Assembly (NCBI GenBank): GCA_900547585.1
Contig: URHD01000010.1
Location: 1-38,963 of the forward strand
Length of the DNA stretch: 38,963 nt
Source of the DNA: an uncultured bacterium
GTDB lineage: Bacteria > Cyanobacteriota > Vampirovibrionia > Gastranaerophilales > Gastranaerophilaceae
Direction: 5' to 3'
Shown: positions 14,380 to 21,319 of the stretch, piece by piece
How positions within the stretch are numbered: the first letter of the stretch is position 1
Layout: each line of letters starts with the position of its first letter
Translations under genes and position numbers: made by a program
The notes under the pieces: generated by a model
The model's database searches: none
Seen by the model: only the letters and a program-made list of their open reading frames with translations
What the model was told of the DNA's origin: nothing

Positions 14380-15618
14380 ATGGATATCGAAAATTTAAGA
14401 AAAGAAAATAACCTGATTGACCTGTTCTGCACACTGGCGCAAATCCCGTCTCCGTCAGGGCAAGAGGACAATGTGTCCGATAAAATAATCGAAATTTTGA
14501 CCGCAGCAGGCATAAAAGCCGAATACGACGACTTCAAAAACGTCATCGCGAAGATTCCGGCAACGGATCCGTCGAAAAAACCGCTTGCCCTCTCCGCTCA
14601 CATGGACGTAATCGGCGACAATTCGCCCGTAAACATCCGCTATGACGGAAAATTCATTGAAACCGATAAAAAACGCACACTCGGCGCGGACGACAAGGCG
14701 GGCGTTGCCGCTGCAATGAAGCTCGCAATGGAAATCGTCAACAAAAAAGAGCTGAAACACGGCGGGCTGGAGCTGGTTTTCACAAAAGATGAAGAACAGG
14801 GGCTTTCGGGCATAAATCACTTTGATTTTTCGCGCCTTGAATCCGAATATGTGCTCGTAATCGACGCAGACAAGGCAGGGCAAATTCTCGTAGCCGGCGC
14901 AAGCTACACAAACGCGCTTTTGACTGTAAATGCGCCAAAAGGCGGGCATTCGGGCATTGATATTGCTGACAAAACCCGCGCAAACGCTGTAAAACTTATC
15001 GCAGAACTGATAAACGCAATCCCGCAGGGTGTATACAAGGCAAACGAGCTCGGCGTCATAACCTCAATCAACGTCGGAAGCGTTATCGGAGGCGGAGTTG
15101 AGCCTTGTATCAAGCAAATCAGCGACGAAAGCATAAAAGCGGACAGCTACATTGACTACATTAGCGAAAAATCAATGACAAACCTCATCAACACCCGCGC
15201 CCGCGCCAGATATTCCATCAGAAGCTCGGAAGTCAGCACGGAAAATGAACTAATCGCGAAAATTCAGCAAATCGTTGCAGATTTTAACAAAAAATACGAC
15301 GGAATCGCCTCCGCAGAGTTCCTTGTAACCCCGCATTTACCCGCGTTTGAGCGCTCATCCGACGACACAATCGAAAAAGTTGGAAAAGAAGCCTGCGAAA
15401 AAGCCGGAATCACGCCGGATATCAGTTCATTCCACGCCGGTGCGGAAACGCATGTTTATGCAAAACAAAAAAACAAAAACGGCGTTCCGTTCAAGCCCTA
15501 TTTAATCGGAAGCGCGGATGTTTTCAACATGCATTCATCCGACGAAAAAATGGATGCGGCATCGTATTTGAAAGGTTACGAATCGATTAAAAACATGTTT
15601 TTAATTTTCAACAGTTAA
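14380..15618 (+). CDS. M20-family peptidase, PepT-like
   Basis: 412 residues. Zinc aminopeptidase of the M20 clan acting on short peptides. Motifs in order: IPSPSGQED (about 22), SAHMDV (about 71), LGADDKAG (about 102), TKDEEQGLSG (about 131, catalytic Glu pair), VIDADKAG (about 152), a dimerisation region with GGHSGIDI (about 187), and C-terminal FHAGAETHVY and MHSSDEKMD metal residues. Its closest known relatives are tripeptidase T-like proteins. It probably recycles peptides in the cytoplasm; no signal peptide. The 3' end overlaps the convergent glycosyltransferase by 18 bp. Confidence 0.88.
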   Translation: MDIENLRKENNLIDLFCTLAQIPSPSGQEDNVSDKIIEILTAAGIKAEYDDFKNVIAKIPATDPSKKPLALSAHMDVIGDNSPVNIRYDGKFIETDKKRTLGADDKAGVAAAMKLAMEIVNKKELKHGGLELVFTKDEEQGLSGINHFDFSRLESEYVLVIDADKAGQILVAGASYTNALLTVNAPKGGHSGIDIADKTRANAVKLIAELINAIPQGVYKANELGVITSINVGSVIGGGVEPCIKQISDESIKADSYIDYISEKSMTNLINTRARARYSIRSSEVSTENELIAKIQQIVADFNKKYDGIASAEFLVTPHLPAFERSSDDTIEKVGKEACEKAGITPDISSFHAGAETHVYAKQKNKNGVPFKPYLIGSADVFNMHSSDEKMDAASYLKGYESIKNMFLIFNS

Positions 15619-16349
15619 ACGAATCTTATAATCCAAATCGCGCAATTTTCTGCCCCATTTGCGGCAGAATTTTTGCCTGTTTTCTTTTATAAGGCGATTT
15701 GTGCTTTCTTTGAAAGAACAACCGGTAAAATGAATTACCTCTGAAAACGGCTGATAGAGCGTTTTGTAGCCTGCTTCTCTTAAACGCATACAAAAATCCG
15801 TTTCTTCATAATAACCGGGCGCAAAAAGCTCATCAAACCCGCCCAGCTGCTCCCAGAGCTCTTTTTTGACCATCAAACTTGCCCCGCAGCAGAAGTCGGC
15901 TTCTCTAATATTGTTGAATTCTGCTTCCAGCGGGTTTTTGAAATGTCCGACGGGTGAAGTATTTCCGTCGGGTTTAATTTTCGACCCTGCGCTTTGCAGT
16001 AAACAATGCCTATTTCAGGGTTGTTTTCAAGAATATCAACCGCTTTTTCAACATAAGCCGGTTCAATCGTGTCATCCGCATCCAGCGGCAGGATATAATC
16101 GCCCGTTGATTTGCTGATGGCGATGTTTCTTGCCTGAACAACGCCTTTGTTCTCTTTTTCGTTCAAAAAGAGAAGCCTGTCCTCTTTTTGGGCAAGTTTT
16201 TCGATAATTTCTGCGCTGTTGTCCGTGGAGCCGTCATTTATGCAAATTATTTCAATATACGGATAGGTTTGTGCGAGCGCTGATTCGACAGTTTCGCAGA
16301 TATAGGCTGCCTGATTGTAGCAGGGGATTATGATTGATACTTTTTTCAT
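15601..16349 (-). pseudogene. GT2 family glycosyltransferase, single-base frameshift
   Basis: The N-terminal frame reads KKVSIIIPCYNQAAYI ... CINDGSTDNS ... GDYILPLDADDT ... NPEIGIVY, a GT-A glycosyltransferase with DxD. At the AAA run 16001-16003 (TTT on the coding strand) the frame changes: the other frame reads LLQSAGSKIKPDG ... READFCCGAS ... KKELWEQLGGFDELFAPGYY. One added T in that run would restore a continuous protein of about 249 residues (749 bp plus 1 is divisible by 3). This is either a real inactivating or slippage mutation or a homopolymer sequencing error. Substrate unknown. Confidence 0.85.
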
Positions 16350-16506
16350 TTTTTCTCTTGATGTGATATTTTGCATAGATTTTTTTGAAATAATCTACAT
16401 TAATTGTATATTTGTATCTCTAAAATGTCAAGTTTATTTCAAATAGTGATATGTGACGCTGTTTTTTATCCGGCAATCTGTTGCAATAATATTTAAGAGA
16501 TTTATT

Positions 16507-16833
16507 ATGGACAAAAATAAACACTTAGGAAAACGGATAAAAGAGCTGCGAAAAAGCAAGGGATTTACGCAAGAACGCCTCTCTGAAATCGTGGGCGTTG
16601 ACCCGAAGCATTTGAGCAGGATAGAATGCGGGAAAAACGACCCCTCAATCGACCTTATAACCCGAATTTCAAACGCGCTGGAATTGGAGCTGCATCTGTT
16701 TTTTCAAACAGAACACCTCAAAGATAAAAAAGCCCTCATAAAAGAAATCAATGAGGTGCTTGAAGCTTCTCCGGATGAAAATGTAAGGCTCTTTTACAAA
16801 ATACTCATGGATATTAGCGCGGGGTGCATGTAA
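16507..16833 (+). CDS. XRE-family helix-turn-helix regulator
   Basis: 108 residues from the ATG at 16507. The HTH_3 domain LGKRIKELRKSKGFTQERLS, then EIVGVDPKHLSRIECGKNDPS, fills the first 60 residues; a helical C-terminal part of about 45 residues (ALIKEINEVLEASPDENVRLF) may dimerise or sense a ligand. An upstream in-frame TTG/ATG extension lacks family similarity and is not used. A weak AAGAGA lies upstream. It stands just before the tmRNA promoter. The targets are unknown. Confidence 0.85.
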   Translation: MDKNKHLGKRIKELRKSKGFTQERLSEIVGVDPKHLSRIECGKNDPSIDLITRISNALELELHLFFQTEHLKDKKALIKEINEVLEASPDENVRLFYKILMDISAGCM

Positions 16834-16847
16834 TTCGCAAAAAATTG

Positions 16848-16856
16848 TGATATAAT
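16848..16856 (+). promoter_or_regulatory. tmRNA promoter, extended -10
   Basis: TGATATAAT ends 27 bp before the mature 5' end. Transcription would begin about 20 nt upstream of it, consistent with RNase P trimming of a precursor. Confidence 0.6.
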
Positions 16857-16883
16857 GATTATTACCGAACTTTGAAATAATAT

Positions 16884-17296
16884 GGGGACGTTTTGGATTT
16901 GACGGGGTGATCGTTTGTATCAAACTGCGGGTCCGAGCGCTGTTCTCGGTTATCAACGAGCAACTTAAATTAAACGCTAACAACGTTATCGAAGGCAATT
17001 TCGGCAGAAGCGCAGCTAGATTGGCTGCTTAGTAACCGATAGTTCGACAGACTGAACTATGCCCACTCTGTACGGCCAGCTTGCCGCTGTGCAGGGTAAA
17101 TCATGCAAGACGCAGTACGGGGACGGGAATTAACCGTATCAAGCTTTTTCCCAAAGCGCGTATCGCTTAAAACTGCTTTGTTTTAGCTCAGGTTATGGAC
17201 GCTTTCCTTGCTAAAACGAGATAAAATGCACCTACGCTCGTAGATGTTTGCTGCATTCCATTTCGGACAGGGGTTCGATTCCCCTCGTCTCCACCA
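16884..17296 (+). ncRNA. ssrA: tmRNA (transfer-messenger RNA)
   Basis: The 5' end GGGGACGTTTTGGATTTGAC pairs with CGTCTCC before a genome-encoded ACCA (17293-17296) to form the alanine tRNA-like acceptor. The T-arm GGGGTTCGATTCCCC is at 17268-17282. The tag frame starts at GCT 16976 and ends at TAG 17030-17032, giving ANNVIEGNFGRSAARLAA. The Ala-Ala end is as expected for ClpXP-type degradation. The long middle part contains several G/C-rich hairpins that fit the pseudoknots. It rescues stalled ribosomes with SmpB, which is not in the window. Confidence 0.97.
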
Positions 17297-17401
17297 TTAA
17301 AAAATAATTCAAAGCAAAAAAGGGAAATCGAACCCCGACGGGGTTCTTCCCTCTCGCGAAACGATACTCAATCGTTCCGCCCGGCAGCGTCCTCGTCTCC
17401 A
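17283..17401. repeat. Direct repeat of tmRNA 3' end with structured insert
   Basis: CCTCGTCTCCA occurs at 17283-17293 (tmRNA 3' end) and again at 17391-17401. Between them lies a strong hairpin GGGAA..GAACCCCGACGGGGTTC..TTCCC (17322-17351), which echoes a T-arm, and a second hairpin (about 17355-17380, CGATACTCAATCG). The layout resembles an att-type scar or an element attached to the tmRNA 3' end. No integrase is present. On the - strand the first hairpin is followed by TTTTTT and could terminate transcription. Confidence 0.5.
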
Positions 17402-17533
17402 TTTTTAATATTTTATACAACTTCCAATTCATAACCTAATGAAAAAATTGCTGTATAAGCAAATTACAATTTTTTTGTAAATTCTCTGTTAATCTATTTA
17501 GAGCTTTTTGCTAAAAAGCAACCGAATAAAAAA

Positions 17534-17554
17534 ACGGGGCAAATTTTGCCCCGT
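17534..17554 (-). terminator. Rho-independent terminator of the SIMPL gene
   Basis: ACGGGGCAAAATTTGCCCCGT inverted repeat followed on the - strand by seven T, 8 bp past the SIMPL stop codon. Confidence 0.85.
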
Positions 17555-17561
17555 CGTTATG

Positions 17562-18302
17562 TTATTTCACAAAATAAGAAGCGTTAATATTCGCAAAAAG
17601 CTTTATAACCCCGCCTTGAATCGGACTGGAGCTTTCTGCTGCCGCAGAATCGGCTGACGCACCGAATGACATGTTTTTTGCGAGCAATCTGTATTGAACG
17701 CGGGCGTTGTCAGAGGTCGAGCAGCTGCCGTTGAGTGATTTTATCCCTGCAAGCGTGCCATTTGCGGAAGAAGCGAGAATTCCCGCTCTTGCGTAAGCTT
17801 TTTTTGCTGCTACACCCAATAAATCATTGCATTGCTTGTCATATGATGAGATTGAGAACGTTATGTCGTTGACATTGGTCGCGCCGAGCGAGATTGCTTT
17901 GTCAATCATCTTTCCTGCGTCTTTGATAGATTTTGTATGGACAATTACGCTGTTGTTTACCTCGTATTTTATGAGATTTCTTTTGTCATTTTTGTAGCTG
18001 TAAACCGGTGATGCGTTGAAATTCGCTGTTTTAATGTAATCACCGTTATTTTTGTCAATCATAGCGGAAATCACGCTGTGAATTTTGTCAGAAATAAGCT
18101 TGTTTTCCTCGGTGGCTTTTTGAAGCGATTTTGCGTCGCTGGTTTGTACTGCAATATTTATTTCAACTACATCCGGCGGAAGCTCGGTGTTTGCGGTTGT
18201 CGAAACAGAAACAAACCCTCTTTCCGCAACCTCTGCGCCTACTGTAGTTGCCAAACCGAATAACAACGCTGCTGCCAGAACAGGCAATAAAATCTTTCTC
18301 AT
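17562..18302 (-). CDS. SIMPL (DUF541/YggE-like) exported protein
   Basis: 246 residues. A signal peptide (MRKILLPVLAAALLFGLATTVGAE) is followed by a SIMPL domain: GFVSVSTTANTELPPDVVEI, KLISDKIHSVISA, YEVNNSVIVHTKSIKDAGKMIDKAISLGATNVNDITFSIS and KKAYARAGILA. The family forms periplasmic oligomers linked to oxidative or envelope stress; no enzymatic activity is known. Two ATGs abut; the second (18302) has the better spacing from AAGGAG. A terminator follows directly, so it is probably monocistronic. Confidence 0.88.
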   Translation of the reverse strand: MRKILLPVLAAALLFGLATTVGAEVAERGFVSVSTTANTELPPDVVEINIAVQTSDAKSLQKATEENKLISDKIHSVISAMIDKNNGDYIKTANFNASPVYSYKNDKRNLIKYEVNNSVIVHTKSIKDAGKMIDKAISLGATNVNDITFSISSYDKQCNDLLGVAAKKAYARAGILASSANGTLAGIKSLNGSCSTSDNARVQYRLLAKNMSFGASADSAAAESSSPIQGGVIKLFANINASYFVK

Positions 18303-18420
18303 CATTTCTCCTTTTTTATAGTCACAAACGGTGTGATTTTAATTATCACATAATTTTAAACGATTCAAACATCGATTATGTTCAATTTTTATGAATAATT
18401 GTAATTTTATGACGTAATTG

Positions 18421-18453
18421 TGCTATAATTTGCTAAAACTATCAGATAAAGGA
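18421..18453 (+). promoter_or_regulatory. Promoter of the 243-aa exported protein
   Basis: Extended -10 TGCTATAAT (18421-18429) and Shine-Dalgarno AAAGGAC (18448-18454), 6 bp before the ATG at 18460. This supports the internal ATG over an upstream TTG lying in front of the -10. Confidence 0.6.
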
Positions 18454-18459
18454 CGTAAA

Positions 18460-19188
18460 ATGCGTAAATTATTAAGTTTGATTTTGGCTCTTTTGCTCGT
18501 AATATCCGCTTTTCAGCCGGTTTTTGCGAAAGAAGCTTCTCTTGAAGAAAATTTCTTCAAAATGGATAAATATTTTAAAGAAAAAGCTTACAATAAAGCT
18601 CTGAAACTCGCTGCAAAAACAAAACAGATGGAGCTTAGTGAAAAACAACAAAAGCAGCTTAACACTTTTATGACACTCGCAGTTGAATACAAGCAACTTG
18701 ATGACATCGTTAAGTATTTTCTTGTGGATTACAATAAATACGAGGATTATTACAGGTATAAACCTTCTAATAGTCTTTTTTACAACATGACCCCGTATAT
18801 TTTTTCTTTTCCGGACAAGTCTATTTATAAAATCAGATTTGAAGCAACATACTATTCCCGCACAAAAATGTATCCTGACCTTGTTATCCTTTATGCAGAC
18901 GGAAAACGGTATGAGTTCAAGCCTTTTTCTTCTGAGGACACGCTTATATCCTATGACACCCACAAACGACGTGTATATGCCTGGGTAAACCTTTCTGATG
19001 AACAAGCTTACAGGGTTTCTGAAGCCACAAAGGGAAATGAGATTTCTTTTCTTATAAAAGATACAAATTCAGATAAATCAGCAGAGGGATTTTTGCTGCC
19101 ATTCAATGGTGATAAGATAAGAGATGCTTATACGGTTTACAATCTTTTGAAATTCAAAAGGTTAAAACGCGGGCAAAACAGGTTTTAA
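18460..19188 (+). CDS. Hypothetical exported protein, 242 residues
   Basis: A signal peptide (MRKLLSLILALLLVISAFQPVFA, cleavage after about 23) is followed by a helical, Lys-rich region (NFFKMDKYFKEKAYNKALKLAAKTKQ), TPR-like in look, then a beta-rich C-terminal half with DLVILYADGKRYEFKPF and VYAWVNLSDEQAYRVSEATKGNEISFLIK. No family recognised. It is convergent with the next gene and their stop codons overlap (4 bp), as for the gene pair at 24447/25022. Confidence 0.72.
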   Translation: MRKLLSLILALLLVISAFQPVFAKEASLEENFFKMDKYFKEKAYNKALKLAAKTKQMELSEKQQKQLNTFMTLAVEYKQLDDIVKYFLVDYNKYEDYYRYKPSNSLFYNMTPYIFSFPDKSIYKIRFEATYYSRTKMYPDLVILYADGKRYEFKPFSSEDTLISYDTHKRRVYAWVNLSDEQAYRVSEATKGNEISFLIKDTNSDKSAEGFLLPFNGDKIRDAYTVYNLLKFKRLKRGQNRF

Positions 19189-19748
19189 AATTTGACTTCT
19201 TCAGCGCGCCATTGCTTTTTCCCTTTGTCATTGTAGCCAATATTGTTGAGCCGGTGGGTTATTAATTTCTTATTTTTGTCGAACAAAAACATTTCATTTT
19301 CAGAAACAACAATCCCTCCTGCAATTAGCTCTCCTTTTGGACTATAGCGGTACACTTTTATTGGAAATTCGTTATTCCCCTTTTTGTTTTTTTGTTTTAT
19401 ATCGGTAAACAAAAGTGAGCCGTCAAGTTTGAAGTAATAGTATACGCAGTCTTTGTTACTCTTGTATCTTACTGCATAAGCGATTTTAAGAGGCCCTTTT
19501 TTGAACACTTCAATATTACGGTCTAATGGTTGCGCGCCGAATTTTATGTAATCTTTGTTTGCAGCGAAATTTTCATCCTGTAAATACGGCAAAAACATTG
19601 ATGAAGGAACATTTGTGCGTGCATTTTCAAAAGTAATCCCTCTTGCGGATTCTACAGTATAACTGACATTTCCATTAAGCGTTAATGCTCCTACATAAGG
19701 TGCAAAAACGAGCAAAATCAGAATTAATAAAATAAAAATCTTTTTCAT
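19185..19748 (-). CDS. Hypothetical exported protein, 187 residues
   Basis: The N-terminus MKKIFILLILILLVFAPYVGA is a signal peptide or a single membrane anchor. The rest is beta-rich: YVESARG-like start, KYRYSP-type strands (VKVYRYSPKGELIAGGIVVS) and ENEMFLFDKNKKLITHRLNN, repeated strand-turn units of the kind seen in YD/MORN-like antiparallel sheets. No named family. Neither possible start (19748 or the ATG 15 bp earlier) has a clear Shine-Dalgarno; 19748 was chosen because it begins the signal peptide. Confidence 0.65.
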   Translation of the reverse strand: MKKIFILLILILLVFAPYVGALTLNGNVSYTVESARGITFENARTNVPSSMFLPYLQDENFAANKDYIKFGAQPLDRNIEVFKKGPLKIAYAVRYKSNKDCVYYYFKLDGSLLFTDIKQKNKKGNNEFPIKVYRYSPKGELIAGGIVVSENEMFLFDKNKKLITHRLNNIGYNDKGKKQWRAEEVKF

Positions 19749-19823
19749 GCAATTTACGAACATTTCTAAATTTATTTTTGCACAACAAGACGTTAAACGT
19801 CAATAAAAAACTCTGGCTAAAAA

Positions 19824-19936
19824 GTCCGGGAAAAGTTCGTGATAAGGAACACTCTGCCGAATCAAATATGACATTTAGTCATATTTGATGAGAGGTAAGA
19901 ATCGACTAAGGCGACACTAAATTAGATAAGAAGATG
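19824..19936 (+). repeat. Family C repeat, copy 3 (most complete)
   Basis: The left part GTCCGGGAAAAGTTCGTGATAAGGAAC matches the end of the window (38915-38940). The right part GAATCGACTAAGGCGACACTA matches the start of the window. In between is a perfect 12-bp hairpin ATCAAATATGAC-ATTTA-GTCATATTTGAT (19864-19892) with CTCT/AGAG outside. It sits directly upstream of the peroxiredoxin promoter. Confidence 0.65.
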
Positions 19937-19943
19937 ATATAAT
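19935..19943 (+). promoter_or_regulatory. Peroxiredoxin promoter, extended -10
   Basis: TGATATAAT, followed by an AAAGGA Shine-Dalgarno (19954-19959), 7 bp before the ATG at 19967. The -35 position falls inside the family C repeat. Confidence 0.6.
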
Positions 19944-19966
19944 ATTCTAAAAGAAAGGACTTAATT

Positions 19967-20422
19967 ATGAATATTAGTGAATTAGATATAAAACTCAACG
20001 GAATCGACGAAAACGGCGTCGAAAAAGAGTACAAAATTTCGGATTTTTCAGGAGAAAATACGATAATTTACTTTTATCCCAAAGACAATACCTCGGGCTG
20101 CACGCAGGAGGCTTGCGATTTTCAGGAAAACAAAAACAGATGGGCGGCAAAAGCCCGCGTTGTCGGCGTAAGCCCCGACAGCATAAAAAGCCACAAAAAT
20201 TTTCAGGAAAAACACGGGCTGAATTTCATTCTCCTCTCTGATTCCGAACATCAGCTCGCAGAAAAGCTCGGCGCATGGGGCGAAAAATCAATGTACGGCA
20301 AAAAATACATGGGAATTATACGTTCAACATTTCTTTTTGACGAAAAAGGCGAATGCAAAAAAGAATGGCGAAAAGTTAAAGTCAAAGGGCATGTTGACGA
20401 GGTTCTTGAGGCGCTTGAATAG
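19967..20422 (+). CDS. bcp: Thiol peroxidase, Bcp/PrxQ-type peroxiredoxin
   Basis: 151 residues. It reduces hydrogen peroxide and organic hydroperoxides with thioredoxin as electron donor. YFYPKDNTSGCTQEACDFQ holds the peroxidatic Cys (about 45) and the resolving Cys five residues later (CTQEAC), as in atypical 2-Cys PrxQ. VVGVSPDS and FILLSDSEHQLAEKLGAW follow, with RSTFLFDEKG near the C-terminus. Normal length, cytoplasmic. In an anaerobe carrying hydrogenase and radical SAM enzymes this is a likely oxygen defence gene. Own promoter, no operon partner. Confidence 0.94.
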   Translation: MNISELDIKLNGIDENGVEKEYKISDFSGENTIIYFYPKDNTSGCTQEACDFQENKNRWAAKARVVGVSPDSIKSHKNFQEKHGLNFILLSDSEHQLAEKLGAWGEKSMYGKKYMGIIRSTFLFDEKGECKKEWRKVKVKGHVDEVLEALE

Positions 20423-20448
20423 GGCGTTGCAATTTGTTTTGTAAATAT

Positions 20449-20477
20449 TTGTTACGACATGGATAGTAATCTATAAA
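20449..20477 (+). promoter_or_regulatory. Promoter of the 94-aa gene, with long leader
   Basis: TTGTTA (20449-20454), 17 bp, TATAAA (20472-20477). It would give a leader of about 110 nt containing two AAACCTGCC-like copies. No known riboswitch was recognised in it. Confidence 0.45.
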
Positions 20478-20593
20478 GTTTTGACCAAACCTGCCGATAT
20501 ACATCATGTGAAGCAGAAAGTTTCATAAAAACCTGCCATAAAAGAAATAAGTTCGGAAAGGTTATTAAATAAGAAAGACAGAAGGTCAAAACT

Positions 20594-20878
20594 ATGATTC
20601 TCGAGTACAAAGTCAACGAAATCAACGTCCAGCCGGCATGGCTAAAAACGCTCTACGATTTAATTGAAGAGCTGAATTGCAAATGCAAGACCTACATAGA
20701 CGAAACTTACAATCGAAGCGCTAAAAACTTTTCGAGGACAAGAACAATCGAGGTCTATGGCTCGGATACTATGCTGGCATGGCTGAAATTGCGCATGGAA
20801 AGATATTCGCACTTTATCGACTGCTTCAACGAACGCGCCGAAATTCAGGCGAATATGAAAGACGATAAAAGCGAATAA
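20594..20878 (+). CDS. Hypothetical 94-residue protein
   Basis: MILEYKVNEINVQPAWLKTL onward, with two Cys (NCKCK, about 29-31), a basic centre (NRSAKNFSRTRTIEVYG) and an aromatic helix (MLAWLKLRMERYSHFIDCF). Soluble; no family recognised. Shine-Dalgarno GAAGGT lies 8 bp before the ATG. It is followed by a strong bidirectional terminator. Confidence 0.7.
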   Translation: MILEYKVNEINVQPAWLKTLYDLIEELNCKCKTYIDETYNRSAKNFSRTRTIEVYGSDTMLAWLKLRMERYSHFIDCFNERAEIQANMKDDKSE

Positions 20879-20900
20879 TCACCCCCAAAAAATACAAAAG

Positions 20901-20930
20901 ACCCGCGCTATCTTAGCTAGCGCGGGTTTT
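20901..20930. terminator. Rho-independent terminator between convergent genes
   Basis: ACCCGCGCTA (20901-20910) and TAGCGCGGGT (20918-20927) with T on the right and AAAAG on the left. It ends the 94-aa gene and can also act on the opposite strand. Confidence 0.85.
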
Positions 20931-20953
20931 GTGCTGAAATTTTGTGAAAAAAT

Positions 20954-21175
20954 TTATCTGTTGTTCCAGCTTATGAGCCGTCTGCCTTCGGCATTGGGCT
21001 GCGCGGTTGTGTATATCAAAAAATCATGTTTTGGTTGAACATAATGGCTTATGAAATTAGGATTTCCGATTTTTTCCATACGCGTGTTGCATCCGAACTC
21101 TTCCAGCAACAGCGACGCGAAGAATTCCTGATCCTCGTTCAGATTCATATCCCATATATTCTTAACTATTTCCAT
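20954..21175 (-). CDS. Hypothetical 73-residue protein
   Basis: MEIVKNIWDMNLNEDQEFFA, then SLLLEEFGCNTRMEKIGN and a C-terminal NAEGRRLISWNNR. Acidic N-terminal half, no signal peptide and no known domain. Only a weak Shine-Dalgarno is seen, so translation is less certain than for the neighbours. It is divergent from hydG, 144 bp away. Confidence 0.5.
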   Translation of the reverse strand: MEIVKNIWDMNLNEDQEFFASLLLEEFGCNTRMEKIGNPNFISHYVQPKHDFLIYTTAQPNAEGRRLISWNNR

Positions 21176-21319
21176 ATTCTTATTTTAAACCTTATTTGAA
21201 CCGATTTCCCTGCTGCTAATAAAAAATATATAAAAATGATACATTTGTTTACATTTGAATCTGCACGAACCTTGTGTTTGGGGCTTGAAGTTCTATCATT
21301 AAATATGGAGGAGTAAATT

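Noticed and set aside
17232..17432. Open frame on the - strand over the tmRNA end and downstream repeat
   Set aside because: It covers the tmRNA 3' end and palindromic DNA; such frames are a known artefact of RNA genes. No Shine-Dalgarno.
20478..20593. Riboswitch in the 110-nt leader of the 94-aa gene
   Set aside because: Two short AAACCTGCC-like repeats are present, but no known aptamer core was recognised and no terminator or anti-terminator pair is seen.
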